From Tenggerimyces flavus (GTDB lineage Bacteria; Actinomycetota; Actinomycetes; Propionibacteriales; Actinopolymorphaceae), in contig NZ_JAFBCM010000001.1 in NCBI RefSeq assembly GCF_016907715.1, positions 6,758,001 to 6,822,000 of the forward strand: 64,000 nucleotides of DNA, given 5' to 3'. This document shows, one piece after another, positions 33,417-41,867 of this stretch. The translations under genes and the position numbers were made by a program. Within the stretch, counting starts at the first letter, position 1. The number at the start of each line of letters is the position of its first letter. The notes beneath the pieces are model-generated. The model saw only the letters and a list, made by a program, of their open reading frames with translations, did no database searches and was not told the origin of the DNA.

Positions 33417-35660
33417 GTGTCGACAACCTCGTCGAGCACGCCCTCCGACGTCTCGAACACCATCCCCGAGCACCACCCCGGCGTGCCGCCGACCGTCGGC
33501 GACGACGGTCTGGTCGTGCTCCGCGAGCTGCCGGCCGAGCCGTTGGTACGAGGCCGCGCGAACGATCCGGCCCTCACCGCCGCCGCGAAGGTGCTCGACG
33601 AGGCCGACGCGGTCGTGGTCACGACGCCGATCTACAAGGCCGCGTACTCCGGCCTGTTGAAGATCTTCCTCGACCTGCTGCCGCAGAGCGCTCTGCGCGG
33701 CAAGGTCGTCCTGCCGATCGCGACCGGTGGTACGGCCGCGCACGTGCTGGCGATCGACTACGCGCTGCGGCCGGTCCTCACCAGCCTGGGCGCGACGACG
33801 GTGTGCGCGCCGGCCCGGCTGGTGTTCGTCGGCGCGGGGCCGCGCACCGTCGGGCTGCTGGAACGGTTCGCCGCGAGCGCGCCCGAGCTGCTGGATCCCC
33901 GTGTGGGCGTCGAGATCGACGTCGTCGACCCGTACCCGCCCGGTGGTGGCCGCATCTGGCGGCGCGCACAGTCGCCGCTGCTGTGGATGAACTCGATGGC
34001 GAGCGACGTCACGATCTTCACCGACGAGTCGGTGACCTGTGACGGACCGATCGTCCCCGGGCCGTCGCTCGCCGAGTGGGCCGCCGGCACGGGCAAGGCG
34101 CGGTTGACAGAGCTCGGGCTCAGCGCGGAGCCGACCGAGTTCCCGTCCCGGATCGCGCAGGCGGAGTACCTCGCCGGCGTGTGGGACCGCGTCCTTCGTT
34201 CGCTGCCGGAGAACGTCTCCGTCACCGTGCACGCCGACCGGGCCGTCGCGCTCGACGACGACCGAGTCGTGCTGTCGTCCGGCACCGAGCTGCCCGCCGA
34301 CCTGGTCGTGCTCGCGCTCGGCTACCTCGACCGGTTGCCGACGCCGGAGCAAGCCGCGATCGCCCAGCAGGCAAGGGAGAACGACCTCACGTACATCGGT
34401 CCCGGCTACACCGCGGACGTCGACCTCTCCGAAGTGCGGGGCGGAGAGCCGGTGATCGTTCGCGGGTTCGGTCAGGCGTTCGTCGACCTCATGGTGCTGC
34501 TCGGCGAGGGGCGCGGCGGGCAGTTCAGCGAGGACGACGGCGGCCTGACCTACCACCCCAGCGGTCGCGAGCCCATCCAGTACGTGGGCTCGCGGCGCGG
34601 CGTTCCCTATCACGCCAAGCTGGGGTACGTCGCGCCCGGCGCGGGGCCCGTGCCGACGAGGTACCTCACCTCCGAGGCACTCGCGTCGCGCCGGCGCGAC
34701 GGTCTGCTCGACTTCGTGGCCGACGTGAAACCCCTGCTACACAAGGAACTCGCGCACGCGCACTACGCCCGCCTGTTCGCCGCGCACACCGAACGAACCC
34801 GGTGGCCGTGGGAACGGTTCGAGTCGGTGCTCGACCGCTGCTGGCTGGACGACCCGGACCTCGTCGCTGCCGTCGACGAAGCGGTACCCGATCCGGCAGA
34901 CCGGTTCGTGGTCGCCGCGATCGACCGGCCGCTCGCCGGGCGGCGGTTCGCCGACCGGGCGGCGCTCGAGGCGGAGCTGGTCACGCTGGTCGAGGCGGAC
35001 CTGCGCAGGAGAGCAGACCCTGCGTACTCCCCGGATCTCGCCGTGTTCAACGCGCTGCTCAGTGTCTACGGCGTCCTGTCCACGGCGATCACGGCCGGCT
35101 GGCTCTCCGACGCCGATCGCGTCCAACACGTCGAGCTGGAGTGGCACGGCTTCTTCTCGTTCCTCGCCAGCGGTCCCCCACCGCAGCGACTGGAGCAGCT
35201 GCTCGCGATGCACCGTGCGGGGGTCGTGCGCTTCGCCGGGCCGGACCTCGAGGTGGAGCTCGTCGGCGACAGGTTCGTGGCCCGGAGCCGTTCCGTACCC
35301 GGGGCGATCACCGCGCGGGCGTTCGTCGAGGCTCGGCTCCCCCGTCCGGACGTTCTCGCCGCGCCCGACCCTCTGGTGCGAAGTCTCCTGCACAGTGGGC
35401 GAGTCGCCGCGAACGCCGGCCAGCTGACCGCGGACCCGGAGTGCCGCGCCGTCCGCGCCGACGGGACGGTCGACCCGGATCTGTTCATGCTCGGCCCGTC
35501 GGTCTCCGGCTCCGCCGGGTCGTCGGGCTTCTCCCGTCCGCACTTCAACGGCGCCGGCTTCCGGCAGAACGACCGGGTCGCGCGGCACCTACTCCTCCGG
35601 CTGGCCGAGGTGGCCGGCTCCCGTACCCGCAGAGAGGACGATGAACGCTATGCCAGTTGA
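33417..35660 (+). CDS. mosaic FMN-reductase-fragment/FAD-NAD(P)-binding protein
   Basis: 747 residues from GTG 33417, with AGGGAGA just upstream. Residues 1-30 are a Ser/Thr/Pro-rich leader. Residues 32-130 match the middle of an SsuE-type NADPH-dependent FMN reductase (VVVTTPIYKAAYSGLLKIFL, VVLPIATGGTAAHVLAIDYALRP). From 138 on it is an FAD/NAD(P)-binding protein: VFVGAGPRTVGLLERF, VVDPYPPGGGRIWRRAQSPLLWMNSMASDV, and VVLALGYLDRLPTPEQ, ending PHFNGAGFRQNDRVARHLL. The reductase part lacks the N-terminal phosphate-binding loop (GSPS..SRT) and its last third, so it is probably non-functional as a reductase. The join looks like an in-frame deletion between two neighbouring sulfur genes. The 3' end overlaps the monooxygenase gene by 20 bp. 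Confidence 0.75.
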   Translation: MSTTSSSTPSDVSNTIPEHHPGVPPTVGDDGLVVLRELPAEPLVRGRANDPALTAAAKVLDEADAVVVTTPIYKAAYSGLLKIFLDLLPQSALRGKVVLPIATGGTAAHVLAIDYALRPVLTSLGATTVCAPARLVFVGAGPRTVGLLERFAASAPELLDPRVGVEIDVVDPYPPGGGRIWRRAQSPLLWMNSMASDVTIFTDESVTCDGPIVPGPSLAEWAAGTGKARLTELGLSAEPTEFPSRIAQAEYLAGVWDRVLRSLPENVSVTVHADRAVALDDDRVVLSSGTELPADLVVLALGYLDRLPTPEQAAIAQQARENDLTYIGPGYTADVDLSEVRGGEPVIVRGFGQAFVDLMVLLGEGRGGQFSEDDGGLTYHPSGREPIQYVGSRRGVPYHAKLGYVAPGAGPVPTRYLTSEALASRRRDGLLDFVADVKPLLHKELAHAHYARLFAAHTERTRWPWERFESVLDRCWLDDPDLVAAVDEAVPDPADRFVVAAIDRPLAGRRFADRAALEAELVTLVEADLRRRADPAYSPDLAVFNALLSVYGVLSTAITAGWLSDADRVQHVELEWHGFFSFLASGPPPQRLEQLLAMHRAGVVRFAGPDLEVELVGDRFVARSRSVPGAITARAFVEARLPRPDVLAAPDPLVRSLLHSGRVAANAGQLTADPECRAVRADGTVDPDLFMLGPSVSGSAGSSGFSRPHFNGAGFRQNDRVARHLLLRLAEVAGSRTRREDDERYAS

Positions 35661-36762
35661 GTTCCTGGGCATGGGCGGCACGAACGAGGCGAGCGAGGTG
35701 ACGCCGCGCTCCGGCGGCAGCTTCGACCTCGACTACACCGTCAAGCTCGCCCGCGCCCACGAGTACCAGGGCTGGGATCGGATCCTGTTCGCGTACCACT
35801 CGGGCTCGCCGGACCCGGCGCAGGTCGCCGCGTACGTCGCGGGCAAGACCGAGCGGATCAACCTCGTGGTCGCGCACCGCCCGAACGTCGCGTACCCGAC
35901 GCTGACGGCGAAGACGTTCGCGACGCTGGACCACCTGTCCGGCGGCCGGTTCGAGGTGCACGTGATCACCGGTGGCTCTTCCGCGGACCAGGCCGCGGAG
36001 GGCGACTTCCTGGCGAAGGACGAGCGCTACGCGCGCACTCGCGAGTTCATCCAGATCCTCAAGCAGGCTTGGACGTCTTCCGAGCGGTTCGACTTCCACG
36101 GGAAGCACTACCAGTTCGAGCAGTTCGTGTCGGACATCCCGCCGCTGCAGCAACCGCGGCCGCGGATCTCGTTCGGCGGCTCCTCCCCCGCGGCGTACGC
36201 GGTCGGCTCGGCCGAGGCCGACATCTACGGGCTGTGGGGCGAGCCGCTCGCGAACACCAAGCAGCAGATCGAGACGATCTACGCCGGAGCGGCCGCGGCG
36301 GGCCGCGCCGACCGGCCGATCGTCCAGATCGCGTTCCGGCCGATCCTCGCGCCAACCGACGAGCTCGCCTGGCAGAAGGCGGAGGACATCCTCGGGCGGA
36401 TCAAGGCCGTCCAGGCCGGCGGACGTACGCCGGCGCGGCTGCGTCCGAAGAACCCGGAGAACGCCGGATCCCAACGCCTGTTGGAGATTGTCGCGCAGGG
36501 CGAACGGTACGACCGCGCGCTGTGGACCGCGCCGACCGGCCTCACCGGCGGCGGTGGCAACTCGACCGCGCTCGTCGGCACGCCGGAGACCGTCGCGGCC
36601 GCGCTGCTCGACTACTACGACCTCGGTGTGCGCATCTTCTCGGCGCGGGGCTACGACGTCTACGAGGACGCGATCGACTTCGGCCGGTACGTGATCCCCT
36701 TGGTGCGCGAGGAAGTCGCGCGCCGAGAGGCGGCGGAGCGTCGAGCGGAGCTGGCGTCGTGA
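35641..36762 (+). CDS. LLM-class FMNH2-dependent monooxygenase (SsuD-like)
   Basis: 373 residues with the luciferase-like TIM-barrel pattern of alkanesulfonate or related sulfone monooxygenases: EYQGWDRILFAYHSGSPDP, NLVVAHRPNVAYPTLTAKTFATLDHLSGGRFEVHVITGGSSADQ, and GTPETVAAALLDYYDLGVRIFSARGYD. Expected reaction: cleavage of C-S bonds in organosulfonates with FMNH2 and O2, releasing sulfite. It needs a reductase partner; the one upstream appears truncated. ATG 35641 lies inside the upstream gene; ATG 35650 is an alternative. Confidence 0.87.
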   Translation: MNAMPVEFLGMGGTNEASEVTPRSGGSFDLDYTVKLARAHEYQGWDRILFAYHSGSPDPAQVAAYVAGKTERINLVVAHRPNVAYPTLTAKTFATLDHLSGGRFEVHVITGGSSADQAAEGDFLAKDERYARTREFIQILKQAWTSSERFDFHGKHYQFEQFVSDIPPLQQPRPRISFGGSSPAAYAVGSAEADIYGLWGEPLANTKQQIETIYAGAAAAGRADRPIVQIAFRPILAPTDELAWQKAEDILGRIKAVQAGGRTPARLRPKNPENAGSQRLLEIVAQGERYDRALWTAPTGLTGGGGNSTALVGTPETVAAALLDYYDLGVRIFSARGYDVYEDAIDFGRYVIPLVREEVARREAAERRAELAS

Positions 36763-37541
36763 CCGGGCTCGCGGTGGTCACCTCGTGGGACGCGTGGCGG
36801 GCGGAGCGGGACCGCTCGCTGCGGGAGGAGTACGGCTGGCTGAGCATCGTCGGCTTCGACTGGCTGGGCTCGGACGTTCGTGGGGTGTCGGGTCTGCCGG
36901 GGCTGTGGTCGGTGCGATCCGGGGCTGCGTGGGTCACGGCCGATCGATCGGATGGGCTCACGTACGAAGGGGAACCGATCGACGGCACGTTCGGCGCGAC
37001 GGTCTCGGAGGCGGGCTCGCTGCTCTGGTTGCGGCATGGTCGGCGGTTGGTCGAGCTCGTGCTGCGGGGCGGGCGGTACGCCGTTCGGCAGCGCGATCCG
37101 TCCGCTCATACTCGGCTCGGTTTCGCCGGCGTGCCCACGTTCGCCCCGCGGTCGGAGTGGGTGGTGCCGGGCCTGTTCACGCCGTACCCGCAGCCGTTGG
37201 CGATCGAGGTCGCGACCGCGCGCTCGGACCTGCGCCAGCAGGTGCGCGCCGTGGGGATCGTCCGCTTCTCGCTGGCGGGAACGGAGTACGAGCTGGTCGC
37301 GACGGCGGGCCGGGGCGGAGCGGTGACGCTGACGTTCCACGACGAGACCAACGGAGTCGACACCGCCCCCTGGCGCGCCGTGTCGGTCGGTGCGCCGGGG
37401 CCGGACGGCGTGGTGTCGATCGACTTCAACCGCACGACGAACCTGCCGTTCGCCTTCACCCCGTACGGCACCTGTCCCGCCCCGATCGAGGGCAACCGCC
37501 TCCTCCTCCCCGTCACCGCGGGCGAGCAGGCGCCGCGCTAG
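36759..37541 (+). CDS. DUF1684 family protein
   Basis: 260 residues from GTG 36759, overlapping the monooxygenase stop (GTGA). Typical DUF1684 features: WRAERDRSLREEYGWLSIVGFDWL at the N-terminus, FTPYPQPLAIEVATA in the middle, and DFNRTTNLPFAFTPYGTCPAPIEGNRLLLPVTAGE at the C-terminus. No enzymatic activity is established for the family. Position suggests an accessory role in organosulfur use. Its TAG shares the CTAG with the stop of the convergent TetR gene. Confidence 0.85.
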   Translation: MTGLAVVTSWDAWRAERDRSLREEYGWLSIVGFDWLGSDVRGVSGLPGLWSVRSGAAWVTADRSDGLTYEGEPIDGTFGATVSEAGSLLWLRHGRRLVELVLRGGRYAVRQRDPSAHTRLGFAGVPTFAPRSEWVVPGLFTPYPQPLAIEVATARSDLRQQVRAVGIVRFSLAGTEYELVATAGRGGAVTLTFHDETNGVDTAPWRAVSVGAPGPDGVVSIDFNRTTNLPFAFTPYGTCPAPIEGNRLLLPVTAGEQAPR

Positions 37542-38101
37542 GGGGTGATGACCTGCTCGGCGAGGCGGCGGGCCAGGCGGGCGGGGTCGGAGCTCGGCTT
37601 GGTGACGCCGGCGGCGAGGGTGCCGTCGATGAGCAGCATGAGCTCGTTGGCGGCCTCGGCTGGGTCGTGATGGCCGAGCTTGGCGAGCTCGGCCTCGAGG
37701 AGCGCCTTGACGTTCTCGCTGTACTGGCGGGTGATCGCGTGTGCCGGATGGTCGGGGTCGGTCAGCGCGAGATCCACTGACAGGTAGCGGCAGCCGCGGA
37801 AGTCGGGGTCTTTGACGACCTCGCCGAGCCAGTCGAAGATCGCCAGCAGCCGGGCGCGGGGGTCGTCGCCGGCGGCTTGCATGGTCGCGCGGTAGAGCGC
37901 CTCGTCCTCGTCGGTCGTCATCCGCAGGACCTCGGCGATCAGGCCGTCCTTGCCGCCGAAGTGCTCATAGAGCGACCTTCGTGCGACGTTCGCCTTCTTG
38001 AGGATCGCGTCGACGCCCACACCCACGCCCTGGCTGTAGGTCAGGTCCTTCGCGGCGGCGAGGAGCCGTTCGCGCGGACGGCTCTGGGTGTGGGTCTCCA
38101 T
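37538..38101 (-). CDS. TetR-family transcriptional regulator
   Basis: 187 residues from ATG 38101. The N-terminal helix-turn-helix is RERLLAAAKDLTYSQGVGVGVDAILKKANVARRSLYEHFGGKDGLIAEVL. The ligand-binding domain (FDWLGEVVKDPDFRGCRYL) resembles the AcrR/YcdC groups. It diverges from the SnoaL/VOC pair at 38187, and an inverted repeat lies between them, so it probably represses those genes and itself. Confidence 0.88.
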   Translation of the reverse strand: METHTQSRPRERLLAAAKDLTYSQGVGVGVDAILKKANVARRSLYEHFGGKDGLIAEVLRMTTDEDEALYRATMQAAGDDPRARLLAIFDWLGEVVKDPDFRGCRYLSVDLALTDPDHPAHAITRQYSENVKALLEAELAKLGHHDPAEAANELMLLIDGTLAAGVTKPSSDPARLARRLAEQVITP

Positions 38102-38129
38102 AGCGGCAGAGTGCCACGGGATTGCCTGT

Positions 38130-38174
38130 AGATCAACCGGTCGATATAGTCCTGGTAGACCGACCGTTCTATCT
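38130..38174. promoter_or_regulatory. putative TetR operator
   Basis: Two 18-base arms, 38130-38147 and 38157-38174, match as an inverted repeat at 13 of 18 positions (consensus AGATnnAnCGGTCGnTnT) with a nine-base spacer. They occupy the promoter region between the divergent TetR and SnoaL genes. Confidence 0.55.
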
Positions 38175-38186
38175 AGGGAGCTTGTG

Positions 38187-38570
38187 ATGGCACCGCGTAC
38201 GCCGACCGAGACCATCGAGCGCTTCAACCACGCGTTCGTCCACCACGACCCCGCCGCCCTGGACGGCCTGATCGCCGAGGACTGCGTGATGGAGGCGATC
38301 CAGCCCGCCCCCGACGGCGCCCGCTACGAAGGCCGCGAGGCATGCTTGACGTTCTGGCTGGCGCTGGCCGAGGACCATAGCTCGCAGTTCGAGGACGAGG
38401 AGATCGTGGTGATGGGCGACCGCGCGACCATCAGCTGGCGCTACCGCTTCGGCTCCGGCCCCGCCGACTACGTGCGCGGCGTGAACGTGATGCGCGTACG
38501 AGACGGCCAGGTCGTCGAAGCGCTCGGGTACAGCAAGACCGGCGGCGAGATCCCGTTGGCCGCCGAATGA
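38187..38570 (+). CDS. SnoaL-like NTF2-fold protein
   Basis: 127 residues from ATG 38187 with AGGGAG upstream. The NTF2/SnoaL pattern is visible: IERFNHAFVHHDPAALDGLIAEDCVMEAIQP, YEGREACLTFW, DRATISWRY, and VRGVNVMRVRDGQVVEALGY. These small folds act as isomerases, hydrolases or binding proteins; substrate unknown. Likely controlled by the divergent TetR and co-translated with the VOC gene (ATGA overlap). Confidence 0.82.
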   Translation: MAPRTPTETIERFNHAFVHHDPAALDGLIAEDCVMEAIQPAPDGARYEGREACLTFWLALAEDHSSQFEDEEIVVMGDRATISWRYRFGSGPADYVRGVNVMRVRDGQVVEALGYSKTGGEIPLAAE

Positions 38571-38932
38571 GCGCGTTCGCGATCCAACCGGGCTTCTGCA
38601 CCACCGACATCGCCCGGCTGAGCGCCTTCTACATCGAGCTGTTCGGCGCCTCGGAAGAACTCCGCGTGCCGGGGAGCAAAGGTCCCTTCATGGTGACCCT
38701 CCGCTTCGGCGACGCCAGCCTGGCCCTGGTCGACTACAAGAAGGGAGCCAAGGCAGCGCCCGGCCGAGTCGCCGTGACCGTGTTCGTCGAAAATGTCGAC
38801 GACCTCTTGCCCCAAGTCGAACCCGCCGGCGGCACGGTCACCGGCCCAGCCCGCGACATGCCGTGGGGGCATCGAGTGGCCCACATCACCGACCCAGACG
38901 GCAACCCGTTGAACCTCACCCAGCAGCTGTGA
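38567..38932 (+). CDS. VOC-superfamily (glyoxalase-like) protein
   Basis: 121 residues. Features of a vicinal-oxygen-chelate fold: FCTTDIARLSAFYIELFGASEE, FMVTLRFGDASLALVDY, and WGHRVAHITDPDGNPLNLTQQL with the C-terminal metal-ligand region. Could be a dioxygenase-, lyase- or resistance-type protein. It overlaps the SnoaL gene stop by four bases, forming a two-gene operon. Confidence 0.82.
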   Translation: MSAFAIQPGFCTTDIARLSAFYIELFGASEELRVPGSKGPFMVTLRFGDASLALVDYKKGAKAAPGRVAVTVFVENVDDLLPQVEPAGGTVTGPARDMPWGHRVAHITDPDGNPLNLTQQL

Positions 38933-38956
38933 GATGAGCCGAGATGCGGCGGCCGC

Positions 38957-39039
38957 GGGGCCAATGATCATGTTTACATGATCATTGGGCCCTTTACGTG
39001 GGGTGGACGCCAGGTAGAGGGGTGGTTGGCCGGGTGAGG
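38957..39039. repeat. 83-bp dispersed repeat, copy 2
   Basis: Same length and order as copy 1 at 15835-15917: a palindrome (12-bp perfect core arms 38961-38972 and 38977-38988, with a bulged G extending it), followed by the conserved tail with TTTACGTGGGGTGGACGCCA and GGCCGGGTGAGG. It also sits between convergent genes, here the VOC and HNH genes. Confidence 0.85.
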
Positions 39040-39083
39040 TGCCCCCAGCCGGCGGCGCGCACTCCGCCGGCCCCGGCCGCCGC

Positions 39084-40337
39084 TTAGGCGGCTGGGGTGA
39101 GGCGGTGGTTGCGGAGTGGTCGTTGCTGGGGGTCGATCCAGTCGGGGGGTAAGAACTCGGGTAACCCGTCGAGTGCGATGCGGACTTGCCAGGCGCCTTG
39201 GTGGATTAACCGGTGGTGGTAGCCGCAGAGCAGGACGCCGTTGTCGCGGGTGGTGGGTCCGCCCTTACTCCACGGAGTGACGTGGTGGGCGTGGCACCAG
39301 CCGGGTGGCCGGTCGCAGCCGGGGAACGCGCACCCGCCGTCGCGGAGTTCGAGCAACCGGCGGAGTTTGCCTTGGAAGAGTCGCTGTTGGGTGTCGGTCA
39401 GCAGTGTGACTCTGCCGGGCTGGTCCTCGGGCTTCACGAGGTAGGTGCGGTCGGCCTCGCACATCAGCTGGTCGACGAGTTTGCGGGACAGTTCGATCCC
39501 GGTGTGCAGGGTCCGTCCACCAGTCTGGGTGACGGTGACGACCAGTTGGGTCGGGTTCCCGCCATGAGAGGGCACCAACCGCTCGGCCAACAACCGGCGG
39601 CAGGCTTCGTCCAGAGCGTCGACGTTGCGTTGTTCGGGGAGACGGGTGTCGCGTCCGTCGGGTCCGGGCTGCGGCGCAGCGAGCGGGTCGAGCACCAGTT
39701 TGAGGCGTTCCCCGACCATCTTGGGGAGCCGGGCGGTGACCCGCCATGTCCCTGACGACTCGTCGAAGGACATGCGCAGGAACCGGTCGCGTTCGGCGCT
39801 GGCTTCTTCTTGTTTGAGTTTCAGTTCCAGGACTTGGTCGGCGAGGTCGGGGGCGACGGTCTCCAACAACCGGTTCCCGACCTGCCGCAGCGTGGCGGGG
39901 TCGAAGGTGACGGCCCCCTTCAGCAGCGTCGCCTCCACCTCCGAGCGCAGCTCCGGGGTGGCGATGTGGGAGGGCAGCAGCTGCACCACGCGGGAGATCA
40001 CCCGGGCATGTGGAAGAGAAATCTCGCCGCGCGCAAGCGCCCGCGCGGTCGCCGGCAACTCCGCGTCGAGATGAGATGCCAGCTTCACCATCGCCCCGGC
40101 CTCAGCAGTCGGGACCCGGAGCCGACCAGCAACCCACTGCGCGGTGTTCGCGGCACCCGCGGTGACACCAAGGTTGCGGGCGTCGGCCTCGCGGATGAGC
40201 TCGAGCTGGCGGCCCTGGAGTTGGTTCAGCTGGGTGGCGTTGTCGAGGAGTGCGGTGGCGAGGTCGGCGTCGGACATCGACCACGCCGACACACCATCGG
40301 CGGTGCCGATGGTGTTCGAGCAGGTGGTCGATTCCAT
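39084..40337 (-). CDS. DUF222/HNH endonuclease-domain protein (13E12-repeat family)
   Basis: 417 residues. N-terminal DUF222 region (LATALLDNATQLNQLQGRQLELI; GEISLPHARVISRVVQLLP). C-terminal HNH nuclease with its zinc Cys pairs and His: CAFPGCDRPPGW, then CHAHHVTPWSKGGPTTRDN and GVLLCGYHHRLIH. This family occurs in many copies in actinobacterial genomes and behaves like a mobile or repeated gene; its biological role is unsettled. It stands alone beside the dispersed repeat and a structured non-coding stretch. A CCCCAGCC/GGCTGGGG pair spanning 39042-39097 could act as its terminator. Confidence 0.9.
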   Translation of the reverse strand: MESTTCSNTIGTADGVSAWSMSDADLATALLDNATQLNQLQGRQLELIREADARNLGVTAGAANTAQWVAGRLRVPTAEAGAMVKLASHLDAELPATARALARGEISLPHARVISRVVQLLPSHIATPELRSEVEATLLKGAVTFDPATLRQVGNRLLETVAPDLADQVLELKLKQEEASAERDRFLRMSFDESSGTWRVTARLPKMVGERLKLVLDPLAAPQPGPDGRDTRLPEQRNVDALDEACRRLLAERLVPSHGGNPTQLVVTVTQTGGRTLHTGIELSRKLVDQLMCEADRTYLVKPEDQPGRVTLLTDTQQRLFQGKLRRLLELRDGGCAFPGCDRPPGWCHAHHVTPWSKGGPTTRDNGVLLCGYHHRLIHQGAWQVRIALDGLPEFLPPDWIDPQQRPLRNHRLTPAA

Positions 40338-41038
40338 AGCACAATTCTACCAGCCGAACCGGGCTAATGCCCAACCCAGCAAGGGAAATCCCCGACATCA
40401 TCCGCCACCACAGGAAGCCGGGGGCTCCACAAAAGACCGCAACACGGCAGCAGACAGGACGGCAAGCAAGCCTGTCCCGGGGAACTGTTCCGGGGGCAGG
40501 GGCGGCGCGTGAAAATCTGGTGGCCGGGCCGGGGCGAGTCAAGGGCCGCAAAGCGGTCGCGAAGCGACGTCGCCCCTCTGCGAAGCCGCCGCGACGCCCT
40601 TGACCCGCCCCGGCCGGGCCACCACACTCGACCGCCGCAACAGCCCGACCAGCTAGCCGCCCAAGCACAGCAGGGCAAAGCAACAGCAAGAGCAGAAGCA
40701 CAGCACCGCCCCCAGGGGGCGATGGTGAAGAGGATGGCAGCAGGGCGGAACAGGAAGGGCGGGATTGGTGGTGACGGCCTGCGGCCGGGGTGAGGTGGCG
40801 GGCCATTGGGTGAATGACCGCAGTCGGCAAAGTGACGATGGTGAAAATCGAGCGCCGCGGGACTCGCCCGAGGACTTACGGGGATGGTCTGCGACGGCCG
40901 GCTGGTGCCGACCACGAGCAGGCCTGGGCCTGGCACCAACCAACCGCCTGACCAACCTGCATGAACATCACAACTCACCGACTACGACACCGCCCTCGGC
41001 CTGGACCTCGACGGCGGTATCGCCTGATGACGCAGCTA
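40338..41038. other. 700-bp non-coding stretch with several inverted repeats
   Basis: No convincing gene on either strand; open frames here are unrelated in composition to conserved proteins. Besides the long inverted repeat at 40519-40623, it holds a CGCCCCC-A-GGGGGCG palindrome (40707-40721) and a 9/10 inverted repeat (40900-40909 with 40932-40941). The base composition is purine-rich in places (40660-40760). It may be a degraded mobile element or structured non-coding DNA. Confidence 0.5.
40519..40623. repeat. long imperfect inverted repeat (28-bp arms)
   Basis: Left arm 40519-40546 and right arm 40596-40623 pair at 26 of 28 positions, with a 49-base centre. The centre carries further small stems (CCGCAAAGCGG, GTCGCGAAGCGAC). 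The whole could form a large cruciform or folded RNA. No ORF with recognisable features crosses it. Confidence 0.8.
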
Positions 41039-41281
41039 CTACCAGCCCATGTCGCGCGCGACCTCGCCTTGGGCCGCATCGATCTGCTGTTGCGTGACAC
41101 CGGGGATGTCGGTCTCGTGCTCCAACCGGGTCAGCAGGTCCGCCAGCGCCTGCTTCTGAGCCGGATGGGTGATCGGCACACTGTTCAGGTCGGTGCTCAT
41201 CAACCAGTCGAACAGCACGACGGCATCGGCGCGCCAGAGCTTGATCACCACAGTGGGCAGGTCAGCAGCCATGCGGGACAT
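41039..41281 (-). CDS. small conserved hypothetical protein
   Basis: 80 residues from ATG 41281, with GGAGGG directly upstream. Soluble and helical: VVIKLWRADAVVLFDWLMSTDLNSVPITHPAQKQALADLLTRLE. The short VVLFDWL...AEKQAL-type layout resembles small actinobacterial hypothetical proteins, but I know no function. The frame is open far upstream, where it becomes Arg-rich shadow sequence, so the short start is preferred. It diverges from the IstB relic 49 bp away. Confidence 0.6.
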   Translation of the reverse strand: MSRMAADLPTVVIKLWRADAVVLFDWLMSTDLNSVPITHPAQKQALADLLTRLEHETDIPGVTQQQIDAAQGEVARDMGW

Positions 41282-41329
41282 ACTGCCCTCCATCCCGACT
41301 CCGCGCGACGGGGATTGGGGTGATCCCCG

Positions 41330-41672
41330 ATGGCCACAACCACCAAGGCGAAGACAGCGCCGGACCTGACCGCCGAGATCGTCAACCTGACGCGGGTGCG
41401 GAAGGCGCCGACACTGCGGGATTCGGTCGACCGCCTGACCGAGCGGGCCGTCGCGGAGTCCTGGTCGCCTACCTGCAACGCGAAGTGAGCGACCGTGAAA
41501 GCGCACGGCGACGAGGGCCGCATCAGCGCCGCGGGACTTGATCGCGCACCTGGGCACGCTGGACGTCGTCACTGCCAAGGAGAACGTCGTCCTCCTCGGC
41601 CCCGCCCGGCACCGGCAAGTCCCACCTCGCGATCGGGCTGGCGATCCGCGCCTGCCAGGCCGGGCACCGCGC
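41330..41672 (+). pseudogene. istB: IstB-type (IS21 family) ATPase, frameshifted relic
   Basis: Successive fragments of an IstB helper ATPase appear in order but in different frames: the N-terminus LRDSVDRLTERAVAESW from ATG 41330; YLQREVSDRES one frame over (about 41465-41500); LIAHLGTLDVVTAKENVVLL in the third frame (about 41540-41600); and the P-loop GTGKSHLAIGLAIRACQAGH in the second again (41608-41670). At least three frameshifts plus internal losses make it non-functional. No istA transposase or terminal repeats were found nearby. Confidence 0.8.
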
Positions 41673-41867
41673 GGGAGTTGGCTGGGCGCCGGTGCGGGTC
41701 GCCGGGCAGCGAGTCGCGGCGACATAGGCCTGGAGCTCAGCCCGCATTGGCGTTGCTGAAGGGTCAGCAGACCGCCAGTCACGCGCTACACCGGCACAAC
41801 CGCGGGGCACGAGAACGCCGGGCGGCTCGAGACCAACCAACACGCACAAAGCACAAAGCACAACCAC

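Noticed and set aside
33389-33480. Possible frameshifted SsuE N-terminus (DNLVEHALRRLEHH) in another frame
   Set aside because: Only a short vague resemblance, and the GTG at 33417 has a better ribosome-binding site; not strong enough to claim a frameshift.
40367-40603. 78-residue ORF beginning MPNPAREIPDIIRHH
   Set aside because: Crosses the long inverted repeat, no ribosome-binding site, no recognisable family; composition unlike neighbouring genes.
41330-41672. Active IS21 element
   Set aside because: Only a broken IstB is present; no istA or terminal inverted repeats were found.
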